From Gibbula magus (Eukaryota; Mollusca; Gastropoda; Trochida; Trochidae), in NCBI GenBank assembly GCA_936450465.1, contig OW388293.1, positions 53,719,201 through 53,783,200 of the forward strand: a stretch of 64,000 nucleotides of DNA, in the 5' to 3' direction. This document shows positions 1-12,331 of the stretch, piece after piece; the first letter of the stretch is position 1, and each line of letters opens with the position of its first letter. A program made the translations under genes and the position numbers. The notes beneath the pieces were generated by a model that had not been told where the DNA came from, searched no databases, and was given only the letters and a program-made list of their open reading frames with translations.

Positions 1-209
1 ATTTCCATGTTTTTTGGCCAATTTGGTCACGCGAACCTCTTTAACGGCGAATCTGGAGTCCAACTTAAGGAAGGTAGCGGGAATTGGATATGACCATTCG
101 ATAGATGACATTGTAATATACATCTCAGCCAAGTTTGGTTCTGAAATATGAATTTTGAAGAAAGTTATTACGCTTGCTGTCAAGTAGTGTGTTTCTCGCA
201 CTTAGAATA
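1..209 (+). repeat. Reference monomer of the 209-bp satellite
   Basis: Base 1 of the window happens to be m1. The monomer has a T6 run at m10-15, the 8-bp palindrome TTGGCCAA at m14-21, a CpG-rich stretch at m30-49 containing four CpGs, AflII CTTAAG at m64-69, a variable core at m84-114 and an AT-rich right half at m111-170. Hand counts are A+T 128, G 46 and C 35, so the + strand is G-rich over C. Sites that vary repeatedly across copies are m21, m24, m33, m40, m53, m64, m77, m79, m86, m89, m100, m106-107, m114, m126, m151, m161, m169-170, m185-188 and m205-206. This copy is A-type with G107. Confidence 0.97.
14..29 (+). other. Paired TGGYCA elements inside the monomer (example copy)
   Basis: TGGCCA at m15-20 and TGGTCA at m24-29 form an imperfect direct repeat at 9-bp spacing, and TGACCA, the same element on the other strand, occurs at m91-96. 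The first is also part of the palindrome TTGGCCAA. These elements are kept in almost every copy, so they lie in the least variable part of the monomer. In domain 5 and 6 variants the spacer changes by two linked substitutions (A21 to C, T24 to C), which alters the second element. A protein-binding role is speculation; a conserved block may only reflect recent homogenisation. Confidence 0.3.
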
Positions 210-836
210 ATTTCCATGTTTTTTGGCCAATTTGGTCACGCGAACCTCTTTAACGGCGAATCTGGAGTCCAACTTAAGGAAGGTAGCAGGAATTCGAAAT
301 GACCATTCGATAGATGACATCGTAATATACATCTCAGCCAAGTTTGGTTCTGAAATATGAATTTTGAAGAAAGTTATTACGCTTGCTGTCAAGTAGTGTG
401 TTTCTCGCACTTAGAATAATTTCCATGTTTTTTGGCCAATTTGGTCACGCGAACCTCTTTAACGGCGAATCTGGAGTCCAACTTAAGTAAGGTAGCGGGA
501 ATTGGATATGACCATTCGATAGATCACATTGTAATATACATCTTAGCCAAGTTTAGTTCTGAAATATGCATTTTGAAGAAAGTTATCTCGCTTGCTGTCA
601 AGTATCGTATTTCTCGCACTTAGAATAATTTCCATGTTTTTTGGCCAATTTGGTCACGCGAACCTCATTAACGGCGAATCTGGAGTCCAACTTAAGGAAG
701 GTAGCAGGAATTCGAAATGACCATTCGATAGATCACATTGTAATATACATCTCAGCCAAGTTTGGTTCTGAAATATGAATTTTGAAGAAAGTTATTACGC
801 TTGCTGTCAAGTAGTGTGTTTCTCGCCCTTAGAATA

Positions 837-1672
837 ATTTCCATGTTTTTTGGCCAATTTGGTCACGCGAACCTCTTTAACGGCGAATCTGGAGTCCAAC
901 TTAAGGAAGGTAGCGGGAATTGGATATGACCATTCGATAGATCACATTGTAATATACATCTTAGCCAAGTTTGGTTCTGAAATATGCATTTTGAAGAAAG
1001 TTATCTCGCTTGCTGTCAAGTATCGTTTTTCTCGCAGTTAGAATAATTTCCATGTTTTTTGGCCAATTTGGTCACGCGAACCTCTTTAACGGCGAATCTG
1101 GAGTCCAACTTAAGGAAGGTAGCAGGAATTCGAAATGACCATTCGATAGATGACATCGTAATATACATCTCAGCCAAGTTTGGTTCTGAAATATGAATTT
1201 TGAAGAAAGTTATTACGCTTGCTGTCAAGTAGTGTGTTTCTCGCACTTAGAATAATTTCCATGTTTTTTGGCCAATTTGGTCACGCGAACCTCTTTAACG
1301 GCGAATCTGGAGTCCAACTTAAGGAAGGTAGCGGGAATTGGATATGACCATTCGATAGATGACATTGTAATATACATCTCAGCCAAGTTTGGTTCTGAAA
1401 TATGAATTTTGAAGAAAGTTATTACGCTTGCTGTCAAGTAGTGTGTTTCTCGCACTTAGAATAATTTCCATGTTTTTTGGCCAATTTGGTCACGCGAACC
1501 TCTTTAACGGCGAATCTGGAGTCCAACTTAAGGAAGGTAGCGGGAATTGGATATGACCATTCGATAGATCACATTGTAATATACATCTTAGCCAAGTTTG
1601 GTTCTGAAATATGAATTTTGAAGAAAGTTATCTCGCTTGCTGTCAAGTATCGTATTTCTCGCACTTAGAATA
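837..1672 (+). repeat. Four-monomer segment, copy 1 of a 2508-bp-spaced duplication
   Basis: The monomer order here matches 3345-4180, twelve monomers downstream. Both begin with a B-type copy that ends with the rare CGCAGTTAG (G at m201), followed by an A79 EcoRI copy with CATCG at m109-113, then an A-type GGATATG copy, then a B-type copy. Differences between the two segments include G107 versus C107 in the second monomer and A151 versus C151 in the fourth. The shared rare variants make common descent more likely than chance similarity. Confidence 0.75.
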
Positions 1673-1881
1673 ATTTCCATGTTTTTTGGCCAATTTGGTC
1701 ACGCGAACCTCTTTAACGGCGAATCTGGAGTCCAACTTAAGGAAGGTAGCAGGAATTCGAAATGGCCATTCGATAGATGACATCGTAATATACATCTCAG
1801 CCAAGTTTGGTTCTGAAATATGAATTTTGAAGAAAGTTATTACGCTTGCTGTCAAGTAGTGTGTTTCTCGCACTTAGAATA

Positions 1882-3344
1882 ATTTCCATGTTTTTTGGCC
1901 AATTTGGTCACGCGAACCTCTTTAACGGCGAATCTGGAGTCCAACTTAAGGAAGGTAGCGGGAATTGGATATGACCATTCGATAGATCACATTGTAATAT
2001 ACATCTTAGCCAAGTTTGGTTCTGAAATATGCATTTTGAAGAAAGTTATCTCGCTTGCTGTCAAGTATCGTATTTCTCGCACTCAGAATAATTTCCATGT
2101 TTTTTGGCCAATTTGGTCACGCGAACCTCATTAACGGCGAATCTGGAGTCCAACTTAAGGAAGGTAGCGGGAATTGGATATGACCATTCGATAGATCACA
2201 TTGTAATATACATCTCAGCTGAGTTTGGTTCTGAAATATGAATTTTGAAGAAAGTTATTACGCTTGCTGTCAAGTAGTGTGTTTCTCGCACTTAGAATAA
2301 TTTCCATGTTTTTTGGCCAATTTGGTCACGCGAACCTCATTAACGGCGAATCTGGAGTCCAACTTAAGGAAGGTAGCGGGAATTGGATATGACCATTCGA
2401 TAGATGACATTGTAATATACATCTCAGCCAAGTTTGGTTCTGAAATATGAATTTTGAAGAAAGTTATTACGCTTGCTGTCAAGTAGTGTGTTTCTCGCAC
2501 TTAGAATAATTTCCATGTTTTTTGGCCAATTTGGTCACGCGAACCTCTTTAACGGCGAATCTGGAGTCCAACTTAAGGAAGGTAGCAGGAATTCGAAATG
2601 ACCATTCGATAGATAACATTGTAATATACATCTCAGCCAAGTTTGGTTTTGAAATATGAATTTTGAAGAAAGTTATTACGCTTGCTGTCAAGTATTGTGT
2701 TTCTCGCACTTAGAATAATTTCCATGTTTTTTGGCCAATTTGGTCACGCGAACCTCTTTAACGGCGAATCTGGAGTCCAACTTAAGGAAGGTAGCAGGAA
2801 TTCGAAATGACCATTCGATAGATAACATTGTAATATACATCTCAGCCAAGTTTGGTTCTGAAATATGAATTTTGAAGAAAGTTATTACGCTTGCTGTCAA
2901 GTAGTGTGTTTCTCGCACTTAGAATAATTTCCATGTTTTTTGGCCAATTTGGTCACGCGAACCTCTTTAACGGCGAATCTGGAGTCCAACTTAAGGAAGG
3001 TAGCGGGAATTGGATATGACCATTCGATAGATGACATTGTAATATACATTTCAGCCAAGTTTGGTTCTGAAATATGAATTTTGAAGAAAGTTATTACGCT
3101 TGCTGTCAAGTAGTGTGTTTCTCGCACTTAGAATAATTTCCATGTTTTTTGGCCAATTTGGTCACGCGAACCTCTTTAACGGCGAATCTGGAGTCCAACT
3201 TAAGGAAGGTAGCAGGAATTCGAAATGACCATTCGATAGATAACATTGTAATATACATCTCAGCCAAGTTTGGTTCTGAAATATGAATTTTGAAGAAAGT
3301 TATTACGCTTGCTGTCAAGTAGTGTGTTTCTCGCACTTAGAATA
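1882..3344 (+). repeat. Seven-monomer segment, copy 1 (1463 bp)
   Basis: This stretch is almost identical to 4181-5643, exactly 11 monomers (2299 bp) downstream. Shared rare variants are ACTCAG instead of ACTTAG at 2081, CAGCTGAG at 2217-2224, TTGGTTTTG near 2645 and the TATTGTG ending near 2695. One visible difference is GGTAGCGGG here against GGTATCGGG in copy 2 near 4464. The monomers flanking the two copies do not match, so the edges fall on or near monomer boundaries. Confidence 0.9.
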
Positions 3345-4180
3345 ATTTCCATGTTTTTTGGCCAATTTGGTCACGCGAACCTCTTTAACGGCGAATCTGG
3401 AGTCCAACTTAAGGAAGGTAGCGGGAATTGGATATGACCATTCGATAGATCACATTGTAATATACATCTTAGCCAAGTTTGGTTCTGAAATATGCATTTT
3501 GAAGAAAGTTATCTCGCTTGCTGTCAAGTATCGTATTTCTCGCAGTTAGAATAATTTCCATGTTTTTTGGCCAATTTGGTCACGCGAACCTCTTTAACGG
3601 CGAATCTGGAGTCCAACTTAAGGAAGGTAGCAGGAATTCGAAATGACCATTCGATAGATCACATCGTAATATACATCTCAGCCAAGTTTGGTTCTGAAAT
3701 ATGAATTTTGAAGAAAGTTATTACGCTTGCTGTCAAGTAGTGTGTTTCTCGCACTTAGAATAATTTCCATGTTTTTTGGCCAATTTGGTCACGCGAACCT
3801 CTTTAACGGCGAATCTGGAGTCCAACTTAAGGAAGGTAGCGGGAATTGGATATGACCATTCGATAGATGACATTGTAATATACATCTCAGCCAAGTTTGG
3901 TTCTGAAATATGAATTTTGAAGAAAGTTATTACGCTTGCTGTCAAGTAGTGTGTTTCTCGCACTTAGAATAATTTCCATGTTTTTTGGCCAATTTGGTCA
4001 CGCGAACCTCTTTAACGGCGAATCTGGAGTCCAACTTAAGGAAGGTAGCGGGAATTGGATATGACCATTCGATAGATCACATTGTAATATACATCTTAGC
4101 CAAGTTTGGTTCTGAAATATGCATTTTGAAGAAAGTTATCTCGCTTGCTGTCAAGTATCGTATTTCTCGCACTTAGAATA
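3345..4180 (+). repeat. Four-monomer segment, copy 2
   Basis: This is the partner of 837-1672, with the same monomer order and the same rare G201 ending near 3544. It lies directly between the two copies of the seven-monomer segment. The block 1882-4180 is therefore one 11-monomer unit made of seven plus four monomers, with the seven repeated again after it. Confidence 0.75.
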
Positions 4181-5643
4181 ATTTCCATGTTTTTTGGCCA
4201 ATTTGGTCACGCGAACCTCTTTAACGGCGAATCTGGAGTCCAACTTAAGGAAGGTAGCGGGAATTGGATATGACCATTCGATAGATCACATTGTAATATA
4301 CATCTTAGCCAAGTTTGGTTCTGAAATATGCATTTTGAAGAAAGTTATCTCGCTTGCTGTCAAGTATCGTATTTCTCGCACTCAGAATAATTTCCATGTT
4401 TTTTGGCCAATTTGGTCACGCGAACCTCATTAACGGCGAATCTGGAGTCCAACTTAAGGAAGGTATCGGGAATTGGATATGACCATTCGATAGATCACAT
4501 TGTAATATACATCTCAGCTGAGTTTGGTTCTGAAATATGAATTTTGAAGAAAGTTATTACGCTTGCTGTCAAGTAGTGTGTTTCTCGCACTTAGAATAAT
4601 TTCCATGTTTTTTGGCCAATTTGGTCACGCGAACCTCATTAACGGCGAATCTGGAGTCCAACTTAAGGAAGGTAGCGGGAATTGGATATGACCATTCGAT
4701 AGATGACATTGTAATATACATCTCAGCCAAGTTTGGTTCTGAAATATGAATTTTGAAGAAAGTTATTACGCTTGCTGTCAAGTAGTGTGTTTCTCGCACT
4801 TAGAATAATTTCCATGTTTTTTGGCCAATTTGGTCACGCGAACCTCTTTAACGGCGAATCTGGAGTCCAACTTAAGGAAGGTAGCAGGAATTCGAAATGA
4901 CCATTCGATAGATAACATTGTAATATACATCTCAGCCAAGTTTGGTTTTGAAATATGAATTTTGAAGAAAGTTATTACGCTTGCTGTCAAGTATTGTGTT
5001 TCTCGCACTTAGAATAATTTCCATGTTTTTTGGCCAATTTGGTCACGCGAACCTCTTTAACGGCGAATCTGGAGTCCAACTTAAGGAAGGTAGCAGGAAT
5101 TCGAAATGACCATTCGATAGATAACATTGTAATATACATCTCAGCCAAGTTTGGTTCTGAAATATGAATTTTGAAGAAAGTTATTACGCTTGCTGTCAAG
5201 TAGTGTGTTTCTCGCACTTAGAATAATTTCCATGTTTTTTGGCCAATTTGGTCACGCGAACCTCTTTAACGGCGAATCTGGAGTCCAACTTAAGGAAGGT
5301 AGCGGGAATTGGATATGACCATTCGATAGATGACATTGTAATATACATTTCAGCCAAGTTTGGTTCTGAAATATGAATTTTGAAGAAAGTTATTACGCTT
5401 GCTGTCAAGTAGTGTGTTTCTCGCACTTAGAATAATTTCCATGTTTTTTGGCCAATTTGGTCACGCGAACCTCTTTAACGGCGAATCTGGAGTCCAACTT
5501 AAGGAAGGTAGCAGGAATTCGAAATGACCATTCGATAGATAACATTGTAATATACATCTCAGCCAAGTTTGGTTCTGAAATATGAATTTTGAAGAAAGTT
5601 ATTACGCTTGCTGTCAAGTAGTGTGTTTCTCGCACTTAGAATA
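4181..5643 (+). repeat. Seven-monomer segment, copy 2 (1463 bp)
   Basis: This is the partner of 1882-3344. It carries the same ACTCAG variant at 4380, the same CAGCTGAG at 4516-4523 and the same TTTTGAAAT variant near 4945. After it the array changes to A-type EcoRI monomers until about 6262, including one with GAACATTCG (A94) near 5735. These do not match the B-type monomers that follow copy 1. Confidence 0.9.
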
Positions 5644-7733
5644 ATTTCCATGTTTTTTGGCCAATTTGGTCACGCGAACCTCTTTAACGGCGAATCTGGA
5701 GTCCAACTTAAGGAAGGTAGCAGGAATTCGAAATGAACATTCGATAGATGACATTGTAATATACATCTCAGCCAAGTTTGGTTCTGAAATATGAATTTTG
5801 AAGAAAGTTATTACGCTTGCTGTCAAGTAGTGTGTTTCTCGCACTTAGAATAATTTCCATGTTTTTTGGCCAATTTGGTCACGCGAACCTCTTTAACGGC
5901 GAATCTGGAGTCCAACTTAAGGAAGGTAGCAGGAATTCGAAATGACCATTCGATAGATAACATTGTAATATACATCTCAGCCAAGTTTGGTTCTGAAATA
6001 TGAATTTTGAAGAAAGTTATTACGCTTGCTGTCAAGTAGTGTGTTTCTCGCACTTAGAATAATTTCCATGTTTTTTGGCCAATTTGGTCACGCGAACCTC
6101 TTTAACGGCGAATCTGGAGTCCAACTTAAGGAAGGTAGCAGGAATTCGAAATGACCATTCGATAGATGACATTGTAATATACATCTCAGCCAAGTTTGGT
6201 TCTGAAATATGAATTTTGAAGAAAGTTATTACGCTTGCTGTCAAGTAGTGTGTTTCTCGCACTTAGAATAATTTCCATGTTTTTTGGCCAATTTGGTCAC
6301 GCGAACCTCTTTAACGGCGAATCTGGAGTCCAACTTAAGGAAGGTAGCGGGAATTGGATATGACCATTCGATAGATGACATTGTAATATACATCTTAGCC
6401 AAGTTTGGTTCTGAAATATGCATTTTGAAGAAAGTTATCTCGCTTAATGTCAAGTATCGTATTTCTCGCACTTAGAATAATTTCCATGTTTTTTGGCCAA
6501 TTTGGTCACGCGAACCTCTTTAACGGCGAATCTGGAGTCCAACTTAAGGAAGGTAGCAGGAATTCGAAATGACCATTCGATAGATAACATTGTAATATAC
6601 ATCTTAGCCAAGTTTGGTTCTGAAATATGAATTTTGAAGGAAGTTATTACGCTTGCTGTTAAGTAGTGTGTTTCTCGCACTTAGAATAATTTCCATGTTT
6701 TTTGGCCAATTTGGTCACGCAAACCTCTTTAACGGCGAATCTGGAGTCCAACTTAAGGAAGGTAGCGGGAATTCGAAATGACCATTCGATAGATGACATT
6801 GTAATATACATCTCAGCGAAGTTTGGTTCTGAAATATGAATTTTGAAGAAAGTTATTACGCTTGCTGTCAAGTAGTGTGTTTCTCGCACTTAGAATAATT
6901 TCCATGTTTTTTGGCCAATTTGGTCACGCGAACCTCTTTAACGGCGAATCTGGAGTCCAACTTAAGGAAGGTAGCGGGAATTGGATATGACCATTCGATA
7001 GATCACATTGTAGTATACATCTTAGCCAAGTTTGGTTCTGAAATATGAATTTTGAAGAAAGTTATTACGCTTGCTGTCAAGTAGTGTGTTTCTCGCACTT
7101 AGAATAATTTCCATGTTTTTTGGCCAATTTGGTCACGCGAACCTCATTAACGGCGAATCTGGAGTCCAACTTAAGGAAGGTAGCGGGAATTGGAAATGAC
7201 CATTCAATAGATCACATTATAATATACATCTCAGTCAAGTTTGGTTCTGAAATATGAATTTTGAAGAAAGTTATTACGCTTGCTGTCAAGTAGTGTGTTT
7301 CTCGCACTTAGAATAATTTCCATGTTTTTTGGCCAATTTGGTCACGCGAACCTCTTTAACGGCGAATCTGGAGTCCAACTTAAGGAAGGTAGCGGGAATT
7401 GGAAATGACCATTCGATAGATCACATTGTAATATACATCTCAGCCAAGTTTGGTTCTGAAATATGCATTTTGAAGAAAGTTATTACGCTTGCTGTCAAGT
7501 AGTGTGTTTCTCGCACTTAGAATAATTTCCATGTTTTTTGGCCAATTTGGTCACGCGAACCTCTTTAACGGCGAATCTGGAGTCCAACTTAAGGAAGGTA
7601 GCGGGAATTGGATATGACCATTCGATAGATCACATTGTAATATACATCTTAGCCAAGTTTGGTTCTGAAATATGCATTTTGAAGAAAGTTATCACGCTTG
7701 CTGTCAAGTATCGTGTTTCTCGCACTTAGAATA

Positions 7734-8779
7734 ATTTCCATGATTTCTGGCCAATTTGGTCACGCGAACCTCTTTAACGGCGAATCTGGAGTCCAACTTA
7801 AGGAAGGTAGCGGGAATTGGAAATGACCATTCAATAGATCACATTGTAATATACATCTCAGTCAAGTTTGGTTCTGAAATATGAATTTTGAAGAAAGTTA
7901 TTACGCTTGCTGTCAAGTAGTGTGTTTCTCGCACTTAGAATAATTTCCATGTTTTTTGGCCAATTTGGTCACGCGAACCTCTTTAACGGCGAATCTGGAG
8001 TCCAACTTAAGGAAGGTAGCGGGAATTGGAAATGACCATTCGATAGATCACATTATAATATACATCTCAGTCAAGTTTGGTTCTGAAATATGAATTTTGA
8101 AGAAAGTTATTACGCTTGCTGTCAAGTAGTGTGTTTCTCGCACTTAGAATAATTTCCATGTTTTTTGGCCAATTTGGTCACGCGAACCTCTTTAACGGCG
8201 AATCTGGAGTCCAACTTAAGGAAGGTAGCGGGAATTGGAAATGACCATTCGATAGATCACATTGTAATATACATCTCAGCCAAGTTTGGTTCTGAAATAT
8301 GCATTTTGAAGAAAGTTATTACGCTTGCTGTCAAGTAGTGTGTTTCTCGCACTTAGAATAATTTCCATGTTTTTTTGGCCAATTTGGTCACGCGAACCTC
8401 TTTAACGGCGAATCTGGAGTCCAACTTATGGAAGGTAGCGGGCATTGGATATGACCATTCGATAGATCACATTGTAATATACATCTTAGCCAAGTTTGGT
8501 TCTGAAATATGCATTTTGAAGAGAGTTATCACGCTTGCTGTCAAATATCGTGTTTCTCGCACTTAGAATAATTTCCATGTTTTTTGGCCAATTTGGTCAC
8601 GCGAACCTCTTTAACGGCGAATCTGGAGTCCAACTTAAGGAAGGTAGCGGGCATTGGATATGACCATTCGATAGATCACATTGTAATATACATCTTAGCC
8701 AAGTTTGGTTCTGAAATATGCATTTTGAAGAAAGTTATCACGCTTGCTGTCAAGTATCGTGTTTCTCGCACTTAGAATA
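7734..8779 (+). repeat. Five-monomer block with a distant relative at 58920-59966
   Basis: The order is: a GGAAATG copy with A100 and CAGTCAAG; a copy with CAGTCAAG and A113; a GGAAATG copy; a 210-bp copy with a T7 run, GGGCATTGG and CAAATATCG; and a GGGCATTGG B-type copy. The same order of unusual monomers, including the T7 insertion in the fourth, recurs about 51 kb to the right. Copies inside this block also carry private changes such as TTATGG and GAGAGTT in the fourth monomer. Confidence 0.75.
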
Positions 8780-9823
8780 ATTTCCATGTTTTTTGGCCAA
8801 TTTGGTCACGCGAACCTCATTAACGGCGAATCTGGAGTCCAACTTAAGGAAGGTAGCGGGAATTGGATATGACCATTCGATAGATCACATTGTAATATAC
8901 ATCTCAGCCGAGTTTGGTTCTGAAATATGAATTTTGAAGAAAGTTATTACGCTTGCTGTCAAGTAGTGTGTTTCTCGCACTTAGAATAATTTCCATGTTT
9001 TTTGGCCACTTCGGTCACGCGAACCTCTTTAACGGCGAATCTGGAGTCCAACTTAAGGAAGGTAGCGGGAATTGGAAATGACCATTCGATAGATCACATT
9101 GTAATATACATCTCAGCCAAGTTTTGTTCTGAAACATGAATTTTGAAGAAAGTTATTACGCTTGCTGTCAAGTAGTGTGTTTCTCGCACTTAGAATAATT
9201 TAAATGTTTTTTGGCCAATTTGGTCACGCGAACCTCTTTAACGGCGAATCTGGAGTCCAACTTAAGGAAGGTAGCGGGAATTGGATATGACCATTCGATA
9301 GATCACATTGTAATATACATCTTAGCCAAGTTTGGTTCTGAAATATGCATTTTGAAGAAAGTTATCACGCTTGCTGTCAAGTATCGTGTTTCTCGCACTT
9401 AGAATAACTTCCATGATTTTTGGCCAATTTGGTCACGCGAACCTCTTTAACGGCGAATCTGGAGTCCAACTTAAGGAAGGTAGCGGGAATTGGAAATGAC
9501 CATTCAATAGATCACATTGTAATATACATCTCAGCCAAGTTTGGTTCTGAAATATGAATTTTGAAGAAAGTTATTACGCTTGCTGTCAAGTAGTGTGTTT
9601 CTCGCACTTAGAATAATTTCCATGTTTTTGGCCAATTTGGTCACGCGAACCTCTTTAACGGCGAATCTGGAGTCCAACTTAAGGAAGGTAGCGGGAATTG
9701 GATATGACCATTCGATAGATCAAATTGTAATATACATCTTAGCCAAGTTTGGTTCTGAAATATGCATTTTGAAGAAAGTTATCACGCTTGCTGTCAAGTA
9801 TCGTGTTTCTCGCACTTAGAATA

Positions 9824-11077
9824 ATTTCCAAGTTTTTTGGCCACTTCGGTCACGCGAACCTCTTTAACGGCGAATCTGGAGTCCAACTTAAGGAAGGTAG
9901 CGGGAATTGGATATGAGCATTCGATAGATCACATTGTAATATACATCTCAGCCAAGTTTTGTTCTGAAACATGAATTTTGAAGAAAGTTATTACGCTTGC
10001 TGTCAAGTAGTGTGTTTCTCGCACTTAGAATAATTTCCATGTTTTTTGGCCAATTTGGTCACGCGAACCTCTTTAACGGCGAATCTGGAGTCAAACTTAA
10101 GGAAGGTAGCGGGAATTGGATATGACCATTCGATAGATCACATTGTAATATACATCTTAGCCAAGTTTGGTTCTGAAATATGCATTTTGAAGAAAGTTAT
10201 CACGCTTGCTGTCAAGTATCGTGTTTCTCGCACTTAGAATAACTTCCATTATTTTTGGCCAATTTGGTCACGCGAACCTCTTTAACGGCGAATCTGGAGT
10301 CCAACTTAAGGAAGGTAGCGGGCATTGGAAATGACCATTCAATAGATCACATTGTAATATACATCTCAGCCAAGTTTGGTTCTGAAATATGAATTTTGAA
10401 GAAAGTTATTACGCTTGCTGTCAAGTAGTGTGTTTCTCGCACTTAGAATAATTTCCATGTTTTTTGGCCAATTTGGTCACGCGAACCTCTTTAACGGCGA
10501 ATCTGGAGTCCAACTTAAGGAAGGTAGCGGGAATTGGATATGACCATTCGATAGATCAAATTGTAATATACATCTTAGCCAAGTTTGGTTCTGAAATATG
10601 CATTTTGAAGAAAGTTATCACGCTTGCTGTCAAGTATCGTGTTTCTCGCACTTAAAATAATTTCCATGTTTTTTGGCCAATTTGGTCACGCGAACCTCTT
10701 TAACGGCGAATATGGAGTCCAACTTAAGGAAGGTAGCGGGAATTGGATATGACCATTCGATAGATCACATTGTAATTTACATCTCAGCCAAGTTTGGTTC
10801 TGAAATATGCATTTTGAAGGAAGTTATCACGCTTGCTGTCAAGTATCGTGTTTCTCGCACTTAGAATAATTTCCATGATTTTTGGCCAATTTGGTCACGC
10901 GAACCTCTTTAACGGCGAATATGGAGTCCAACTTAAGGAAGGTAGCGGGAAATGGATATGACCATTCGATAGATCAAATTGTAATATACATCTTAGCCAA
11001 GTTTGGTTCTGAAATATGCATTTTGAAGAAAGTTATCACGCTTGCTGTCAAGTATCGTGTTTCTCGCACTTAGAATA
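9824..11077 (+). repeat. Six-monomer tandem duplication, copy 1 (1254 bp)
   Basis: The unit starts with a monomer that has TTCCAAG at its 5' edge plus the CACTTCGGTC form (C21, C24). It continues with a B-type copy, one with ACTTCCATTATT, a GATCAAATT copy and an A53 copy with G161. It ends with a monomer combining A53 on its left with A109 on its right. Copy 2 follows immediately at 11078 with the same order. The last monomer differs between copies and looks hybrid. Confidence 0.85.
10869..11077 (+). repeat. Hybrid monomer: A53 left half joined to A109 right half
   Basis: The left part has CATGATTTTT and GAATATGG (A53), as in the monomer at 12123-12331. The right part has GATCAAATT (A109) and T126, as in the next monomer at 12332-12540. 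It sits in the six-monomer unit where the parallel copy has those two monomers in succession. This is what an unequal exchange between m53 and m109 would leave. A private change (A84) is also present. Gene conversion could give the same picture. Confidence 0.6.
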
Positions 11078-12331
11078 ATTTCCAAGTTTTTTGGCCACTT
11101 CGGTCACGCGAACCTCTTTAACGGCGAATCTGGAGTCCAACTTAAGGAAGGTAGCGGGAATTGGATATGACCATTCGATAGATCACATTGTAATATACAT
11201 CTCAGCCAAGTTTTGTTCTGAAACATGAATTTTGAAGAAAGTTATTACGCTTGCTGTCAAGTAGTGTGTTTCTCGCACTTAGAATAATTTCCATGTTTTT
11301 TGGCCAATTTGGTCACGCGAACCTCTTTAACGGCGAATCTGGAGTCCAACTTAAGGAAGGTAGCGGGAATTGGATATGACCATTCGATAGATCACATTGT
11401 AATATACATCTTAGCCAAGTTTGGTTCTGAAATATGCATTTTGAAGAAAGTTATCACGCTTGCTGTCAAGTATCGTGTTTCTCGCACTTAGAATAACTTC
11501 CATGATTTTTGGCCAATTTGGTCACGCGAACCTCTTTAACGGCGAATCTGGAGTCCAACTTAAGGAAGGTAGCGGGAATTGGAAATGACCATTCAATAGA
11601 TCACATTGTAATATACATCTCAGCCAAGTTTGGTTCTGAAATATGAATTTTGAAGAAAGTTATTACGCTTGCTGTCAAGTAGTGTGTTTCTCGCACTTAG
11701 AATAATTTCCATGTTTTTTGGCCAATTTGGTCACGCGAACCTCTTTAACGGCGAATCTGGAGTCCAACTTAAGGAAGGTAGCGGGAATTGGATATGACCA
11801 TTCGATAGATCAAATTGTAATATACATCTTAGCCAAGTTTGGTTCTGAAATATGCATTTTGAAGAAAGTTATCACGCTTGCTGTCAAGTATCGTGTTTCT
11901 CGCACTTAAAATAATTTCCATGTTTTTTGGCCAATTTGGTCACGCGAACCTCTTTAACGGCGAATATGGAGTCCAACTTAAGGAAGGTAGCGGGAATTGG
12001 ATATGACCATTCGATAGATCACATTGTAATATACATCTCAGCCAAGTTTGGTTCTGAAATATGCATTTTGAAGGAAGTTATCACGCTTGCTGTCAAGTAT
12101 CGTGTTTCTCGCACTTAGAATAATTTCCATGATTTTTGGCCAATTTGGTCACGCGAACCTCTTTAACGGCGAATATGGAGTCCAACTTAAGGAAGGTAGC
12201 GGGAATTGGATATGACCATTCGATAGATCACATTGTAATATACATCTCAGCCAAGTTTGGTTCTGAAATATGCATTTTGAAGGAAGTTATCACGCTTGCT
12301 GTCAAGTATCGTGTTTCTCGCACTTAGAATA
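11078..12331 (+). repeat. Six-monomer tandem duplication, copy 2 (1254 bp)
   Basis: The order repeats copy 1: the TTCCAAG/CACTTCGG monomer, B-type, ACTTCCATGATT, the GATCAAATT copy and the A53-G161 copy. It closes with a complete A53-G161 monomer where copy 1 has the hybrid. The GATCAAATT monomer that would correspond to the right part of the hybrid follows at 12332-12540. Confidence 0.85.

Larger units (their letters stand above)
1..6897 (+). repeat. Domain 1: 33 monomers of the old A/B mixture
   Basis: The first 33 monomers are all exactly 209 bp, with no indel. Two kinds alternate irregularly. A-type copies have GATGACA or GATAACA at m105-111, A151 and GT187-188, often with A79 next to an EcoRI site. 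B-type copies have T126, C151, C169-T170 and A191. The A79, T170 and A191 variants are largely confined to this domain and give it a signature distinct from everything to its right. The internal structure includes a 7-monomer and a 4-monomer repeated segment, listed separately. Confidence 0.9.

Noticed and set aside
10..21. Rho-independent terminators or promoters at the T6 run
   Set aside because: No stem precedes the T run, and it repeats in every monomer. It is part of the satellite and the usual site of slippage (T5, T7 and T8 copies).
26..37. Small inverted repeat GGT...ACC around CACGCGA as a hairpin or regulatory dyad
   Set aside because: The stem is only 3 bp, so it is not distinguishable from chance.
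1..40. Membership in the Drosophila 1.688-type satellite family, because of the T run followed by GGCCA
   Set aside because: The resemblance is limited to about a dozen bases recalled from memory, and the period differs. It is not enough to support a family or species assignment without a database search.
60..85. A CENP-B box-like motif around GTAGCGGGAATT
   Set aside because: Only the CGGGA end fits the known pattern TTCG-N4-A-N2-CGGG. The TTCG and the central A are absent at the required spacing in the usual monomer.
180..410. The recurrent 76-codon - strand open frame, and the 80-, 81-, 88- and 94-codon forms, as a conserved protein
   Set aside because: Most copies begin at GTG. The frame is lost in large parts of the array, for example most of 6.9-19.8 kb. 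The longer forms come from one-base deletions. It overlaps the + frame on the other strand, and both are carried by the same repeat variation. No recognisable domain, signal peptide or motif is present.
432..623. The recurrent 63-codon + strand open frame, and the 79- and 95-codon versions, as a repeated gene family
   Set aside because: It starts at TTG, not ATG. It is broken in all A-type monomers by TGA at m149-151 and by TAG at m185-187. It cannot continue into the next monomer in frame because 209 is not a multiple of 3. The 79-codon forms that start one monomer earlier exist only where a one-base deletion in the T run joins frames. Variation ignores codon position and no coding signal is visible.
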